NCBI RefSeq assembly: GCF_024711105.1
Contig: NZ_JANJTL010000137.1
Span: 1-56,636 of the forward strand
Direction: 5' to 3'
DNA: 56,636 nt
From: Brevundimonas sp.
GTDB lineage: Bacteria; Pseudomonadota; Alphaproteobacteria; Caulobacterales; Caulobacteraceae
Position numbers and translations under genes: made by a program. Shown in pieces: positions 52,993 to 56,636 of this stretch (the first letter of the stretch is position 1; each line of letters begins with the position of its first letter). Under the pieces are notes generated by a model. That model did no database searches. It was not told the DNA's origin and saw only the letters and a program-made list of their open reading frames with translations.

Positions 52993-54282
52993 TCAGCTCA
53001 GCCGATCCGCCTTGCGCAAACTCGGGAACATCCAGGCCCACAGGCCCGTGGCCGCCAGCGCGCCGATCCCGCCGTAGACCGCCGCCCCGACCGGCCCGAG
53101 CAGCCGGGCCATGACGCCCGAGTAGAACTCGCCCAGCTCGTTGGACGCCCCGATGAACAGCATGGAGACCGAACTGACCCGGCCGCGCATCTCGTCCGGT
53201 GTGGCCAACTGGATCAGGGTCTGGCGGATGTTCACGCTGATCATGTCCGCCGCCCCGCCGATGAGCAGCAGCAGGGCGCTGAGCCAGACGGTCCGCGACA
53301 GGCCGAACAGCAGGGTCGCCGCGCCGAATACGGCCACGGCGGCGAACATCCACAGGCCGCCCCTCTGCCGGATAGGCCAGCGGCTCAGATAGAGCGCCAT
53401 GACCAGCGCCCCCACCCCAAAGGAGGCTCGCAGCAGCCCGAAGCCCTCCGGCCCAGCGTGCAGGATGTCGCGCGCGAACACCGGCGCCAGCAGGGCCACG
53501 CCCGCCAGCAGCACCACGACCAGATCGAGCGAAATGGCCCCGATGACGATCTTGGTCCGCCAGACGTACCTCAGGCCCTCCAGCATGGCGTGGAAGCGGT
53601 TCTCGTCCGCCTCGCGCGGCCGGGGCCGGGTGTCGGTGCGGATCAGGGCGATGCAGGTCACCCCGACGAGAAACATGACCACCGAGGTTCCATAGGCGAA
53701 GGGGATGGAGATGCCGAGCAGCAGGCCCCCGACGGCGGGCCCCGCGATCGCGCCAAGCTGGAAGGCCAGGGACTGGGCCGCGATGGCGCGCGGCAGGGCC
53801 TCGCGCCCCACTATGCGCGGCAGCATGGCCTGGCTGGCGGGGGCCAGGAAGGCGCGGGCCGCCCCGAACAGCGCCGCGACCGACAGCAGCATCCACAGCG
53901 CCGGCGCGCCGTGGATCGCCAGGCTAAGGAAGGCCACGGCGCACAGGGCCTCGACGGCGATGCAGGCCAGCACGGTGCGCTTGCGGTCCGTCCGGTCAGC
54001 CAGGTCTCCGGCCGGGAGGGTCAGGGCGAGCAGCGGCAGGAACTGCACCAGGCCCACGAGCCCCAGATAGAGGCTCGCCTGCTCCACCGGATGATCGCGC
54101 CGCGCGATCTCATAGACTTGCCACAGCAGGGCCGAGGACTGGATCTGAATGGCCAGGACAGCGATCATCCGCCCGAACCACAGCAGGCGGAAGTCCCGAT
54201 TGCGGAACGGGTCCGGACTGAGGTGGACGGCCTCGGCCGTCTCCGGTGTGACCGGCCGCGAGGCCTCGGGCGCGTCGGTCAC
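52993..54282 (-). CDS. MFS transporter (MFS_3/EntS-like)
   Basis: A 429-residue protein with twelve predicted helices. The helix 2-3 loop has PAGDLADRTDRKRTVL, a clear MFS motif. Related to the enterobactin-exporter-like group, but substrate is unknown. Overlaps the cupin gene by 4 bp, so the two are coupled. Confidence 0.88.
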   Translation of the reverse strand: MTDAPEASRPVTPETAEAVHLSPDPFRNRDFRLLWFGRMIAVLAIQIQSSALLWQVYEIARRDHPVEQASLYLGLVGLVQFLPLLALTLPAGDLADRTDRKRTVLACIAVEALCAVAFLSLAIHGAPALWMLLSVAALFGAARAFLAPASQAMLPRIVGREALPRAIAAQSLAFQLGAIAGPAVGGLLLGISIPFAYGTSVVMFLVGVTCIALIRTDTRPRPREADENRFHAMLEGLRYVWRTKIVIGAISLDLVVVLLAGVALLAPVFARDILHAGPEGFGLLRASFGVGALVMALYLSRWPIRQRGGLWMFAAVAVFGAATLLFGLSRTVWLSALLLLIGGAADMISVNIRQTLIQLATPDEMRGRVSSVSMLFIGASNELGEFYSGVMARLLGPVGAAVYGGIGALAATGLWAWMFPSLRKADRLS

Positions 54283-54758
54283 GTCTTGCGGCCGGTGCTG
54301 CCGGGATAGAGCGTGCCGTCGCGGCGCCGGTAGAAGGTCTCGCCGCCGGTGTAGGTCATGTCGATGTCCGGATACTCAACGCGGTCCTCGGCGGGGCGGC
54401 GTGTCCCGACCTCGAGCAGAACGGCCGTCGGGTGGCTTCGGTTCACGATGTGATGGCCGTTCGCCTGACCCGCCGGGAAGCCTGCGCAATCGCCGGCCCG
54501 CAGCACGGTCTCACCGCCATCGTCGATCAGGACCACCTCGCCCTCGACCACCCAGACGAACTCGTCCTCGGCCGCATGCCAGTGACGCTGGGAGGTCCAG
54601 ACGCCCGGGTCCAGCTCCAGCCGGTTGACGCCGCACTGGGTCAGGCCCGCGGCGTCGCCCAGCTTCCTTCGCCGCCGGGCCCGGCATGGCTGATCGAAGG
54701 GTTCCGGATAGGCCGTGCCGTCACGGCTCGGCGCGGCTTCGATGTCGATCTTGGGCAT
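54279..54758 (-). CDS. cupin domain protein
   Basis: A 159-residue single cupin. The metal motif is RHWHAAEDEFVWVVEGEVVL and the second block is FPAGQANGHHIVNRS. No catalytic role can be deduced; it may be a small-molecule isomerase, dioxygenase or sensor. ATGA overlap with the MFS gene suggests a common substrate. Divergent from dapE by 41 bp. Confidence 0.88.
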   Translation of the reverse strand: MPKIDIEAAPSRDGTAYPEPFDQPCRARRRRKLGDAAGLTQCGVNRLELDPGVWTSQRHWHAAEDEFVWVVEGEVVLIDDGGETVLRAGDCAGFPAGQANGHHIVNRSHPTAVLLEVGTRRPAEDRVEYPDIDMTYTGGETFYRRRDGTLYPGSTGRKT

Positions 54759-54799
54759 GAGCCTTCTCTCGCTCCGCGGCTCGGCTTAAGAGCCGAAGC

Positions 54800-55945
54800 A
54801 TGGCCGTTGTCGATCCTGTTCTGCTGACCCGCGCGCTCATCCGCAAGCCGTCCGTGACGCCCGCCGACGAAGGGGCGATGGACCTGGTCCAGGCCGAGTT
54901 GGAGGCGCTCGGCTTCGCGTGCCGACGGATGACCTTCGAGGGGATCGAGAACCTCTACGCCCGGCGCGGGACCGCTTCGCCGAACCTCTGTTTCGCCGGC
55001 CACACCGACGTTGTCCCGACCGGCCCGACCGAGGCCTGGTCTTCCGACCCCTTCGCCGCCGAGGTGAGCGAAGGCGTCATCGTCGGACGCGGGGCGGTCG
55101 ACATGAAGGGCGGCATCGCCGCCTGGATCGCGGCCGTCTCCCAGGTGCTGGCCAACGGCGAGCCCAAGGGTTCGCTCAGCTTCCTGATCACCGGCGACGA
55201 GGAAGGCCGCGCCACCCACGGCACCAAGCTGGTGGTCGAGCAGCTGCTGGCCGAGGGGGAGCGGATCGACGCCTGCGTGGTGGGCGAGCCGTCCTCGCTG
55301 CAGGTGCTCGGCGACACCATCAAGATTGGCCGGCGCGGCTCGCTGAACGTCTGGATCACCGTGACCGGCAAGCAGGGTCACGTGGCCTATCCGGAACGGG
55401 GGGCCAATCCGATCCCGGTGCTGCTGGATCTCATGAAACGGCTGAACGACCGGAGGCTCGACGACGGCTACGAGGCCTTCCAGCCCTCGAACCTCGAGAT
55501 CACTACCCTGGATGTCGGCAATCCGGCCACGAACGTGATCCCCGGCCAGGCCACGGGCCGGTTCAACATCCGCTTCAACCCGGCGCACACGGGCGCGAGC
55601 CTGATGGCCTGGATCGAGGAAGAGGCCCGCGTCGTCGAGGCCGCCTCTGGGCAGAAGGTGACTGTCGAGTTCCTGCACTCCGGCGACGCCTTCCTGACCC
55701 AGGAAGGACCTTTCACCCGCGCGGTGCAGGACGCGGTGCAAGCCGAACTCGGCGTGCGGCCCGAAGCCTCGACCACGGGCGGCACCTCCGACGCGCGCTT
55801 CATCCGGGCGCTGTGCCCGGTGCTCGAACTGGGCCTCGTCGGCCAGACCATGCACCAGATCGACGAGCGGGTGTCGGAGGCGGACCTTCACGCCATCACC
55901 CGGGTCTATGCGCGGGTGATCCGCGGCTTCTTCGCTCAGTCGTAG
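54800..55945 (+). CDS. dapE: succinyl-diaminopimelate desuccinylase
   Basis: A 381-residue M20 metallopeptidase-type enzyme: [37 protein letters not shown] and EPSS, and the late histidine in GQTMHQIDE. It removes succinate from N-succinyl-LL-DAP, completing with dapD the succinylase branch that supplies DAP to peptidoglycan and lysine. The start is ATG at 54800. It overlaps truA convergently by 10 bp. Confidence 0.95.
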   Translation: MAVVDPVLLTRALIRKPSVTPADEGAMDLVQAELEALGFACRRMTFEGIENLYARRGTASPNLCFAGHTDVVPTGPTEAWSSDPFAAEVSEGVIVGRGAVDMKGGIAAWIAAVSQVLANGEPKGSLSFLITGDEEGRATHGTKLVVEQLLAEGERIDACVVGEPSSLQVLGDTIKIGRRGSLNVWITVTGKQGHVAYPERGANPIPVLLDLMKRLNDRRLDDGYEAFQPSNLEITTLDVGNPATNVIPGQATGRFNIRFNPAHTGASLMAWIEEEARVVEAASGQKVTVEFLHSGDAFLTQEGPFTRAVQDAVQAELGVRPEASTTGGTSDARFIRALCPVLELGLVGQTMHQIDERVSEADLHAITRVYARVIRGFFAQS

Positions 55946-56636
55946 TCGACGCCGACTAGGTAGAGCCCGTGGGCCGGCGCGACCGGCCCGCAGGCGCGGC
56001 GATCCTTTGCCTCCAGGGCGGCCTGGACGTCGGCCTTCGACCAGCGGCCGACCCCGACCTCGGCGAGCGTCCCGGTCATGGAGCGGACCTGGCGGTGCAG
56101 GAAGGAGCGGGACACGAAGGCCAGCAGGACCTCCTCGCCCTCGCGCCACACGCGGGCCTCGTCGAGCGTCTTCATCGGCGACTTCGACTGGCAGGCCAGG
56201 TCGCGGAAGGTGGTGAAGTCGTGATGGCCGACCAGCACCTGAGCGGCGTCGTGCATGGCTTCGGCGTCGAGCGGCTCCTTCACGCGCCAGACGCGGCCGC
56301 GCTCCAGCGCCGGCGGAGCCCAGCGGTTGAGAATGCGGTAGAGGTATCGCCGCTTCGTCGCCGAGAAGCGGGCGTGCCAGCCTTCGGGCGCGAGGCTGGC
56401 GTCGAGCACCACGACCGCCTCCTCGATCAGATGCGCGTTCAGGGCGTTGGCGACGGTCCGCTCGGGCCAGTCCTTCTCGAGATCGACGTGGACGACCTGG
56501 CCGGTGGCGTGCACGCCGGTGTCGGTGCGGCCGGCCGCCTGGAGGCGGACGCGCTCTCCGGAGAAGGCGAAGACGGCGGTCTCGACAGCCTCCTGCACGG
56601 ACGGCAGGCCGGCCTGGGCCTGGTAGCCGTTGTAGG
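55936..56636 (-). CDS. truA: tRNA pseudouridine synthase A, 5' end outside the window
   Basis: About 233 residues are visible; the N-terminal part is cut by the right edge. The catalytic Asp is in [14 protein letters not shown], followed by [19 protein letters not shown]-type sequence near the C terminus (about 40 residues before the end). The first visible codons read YNGYQAQAG, matching the usual TruA start region (YxGxxFxGWQ). It modifies U38-40 in tRNA. Confidence 0.93.
   Translation of the reverse strand, partial: YNGYQAQAGLPSVQEAVETAVFAFSGERVRLQAAGRTDTGVHATGQVVHVDLEKDWPERTVANALNAHLIEEAVVVLDASLAPEGWHARFSATKRRYLYRILNRWAPPALERGRVWRVKEPLDAEAMHDAAQVLVGHHDFTTFRDLACQSKSPMKTLDEARVWREGEEVLLAFVSRSFLHRQVRSMTGTLAEVGVGRWSKADVQAALEAKDRRACGPVAPAHGLYLVGVDYD

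Noticed and set aside
51874-54309. An 811-codon plus-strand frame opposite the channel and MFS genes
   Set aside because: It crosses two well-supported minus-strand genes and the spacer between them with biased His/Arg/Gln content.

Overview
The window is a GC-rich stretch of alphaproteobacterial chromosome, very probably Caulobacteraceae and most likely a Brevundimonas-type organism. Evidence is the 16S rRNA 5' third on the minus strand at the left edge, a fliQ-fliR-flhB cluster directly followed by cckA, a separate fliI-fliJ pair, CtrA-like boxes in front of both flagellar operons, an alphaproteobacterial SOS box at recA and EcfG (general stress sigma factor) promoters. The genus is an inference from the general look of the 16S sequence; no database was searched.

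Layout. 1-960: 16S rRNA start, its hairpin-rich leader and promoter. 953-7708: CBS-pair protein, rhomboid protease, CsgG/HfaB-like lipoprotein, hpt with a zinc-ribbon membrane protein, then ftsE-ftsX-DUF218-plsC. 7709-8936: an accessory patch in which two small orphan genes alternate with copies of a short palindromic repeat. 8937-20685: amidohydrolase, fliI-fliJ, a stress-type SDR, a Mur ligase with an LD-carboxypeptidase (peptidoglycan recycling), an orphan lipoprotein, recA, and a secreted repeat protein with a fasciclin lipoprotein. 20682-30741: secreted or lipidated hydrolases (two DUF885 paralogues, a beta-lactamase-fold protein, an M28 peptidase), a GNAT-nitrilase fusion coupled to a thioredoxin-reductase-like flavoprotein, and two ~410-bp units in which a GIY-YIG nuclease gene lies between long inverted repeats. 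30750-34996: cckA, flhB, fliR, fliQ. 34999-43752: a methyltransferase, a membrane protein plus winged-helix regulator behind a palindromic operator, tyrosine phosphatase, pabB-pabC, hslO, a second SDR and a SerB-SerA fusion. 44086-56636: rpmH-rnpA-yidC-engB, then argB, a HAD nucleotidase, dapD, membrane proteins, a mechanosensitive channel, MFS transporter, cupin protein, dapE and truA (cut by the window end).

Most of the window is housekeeping. The novel-looking material is in the repeats. (1) Two GIY-YIG nuclease genes are each bracketed by their own near-perfect inverted repeat (33 bp with 1 mismatch; 44 bp with 3 mismatches, all in the loop). The two units have the same size and plan but different repeat sequences, which suggests a miniature nuclease-plus-palindrome mobile unit. 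(2) A composite ~180-bp intergenic repeat lies in frame at the start of the HAD nucleotidase gene, and no alternative standard start codon exists between it and the catalytic motif. (3) A third palindromic family (arms AATGTCCGCT / AGCGGACATT) borders atypical orphan genes.

Regulation visible in the sequence: four EcfG-like promoters (both SDR paralogues, the secreted-repeat/fasciclin pair and the mechanosensitive channel), CtrA-like sites for fliI and fliQ, a LexA box for recA, and a perfect 17-bp palindrome in front of the membrane-protein/winged-helix pair.
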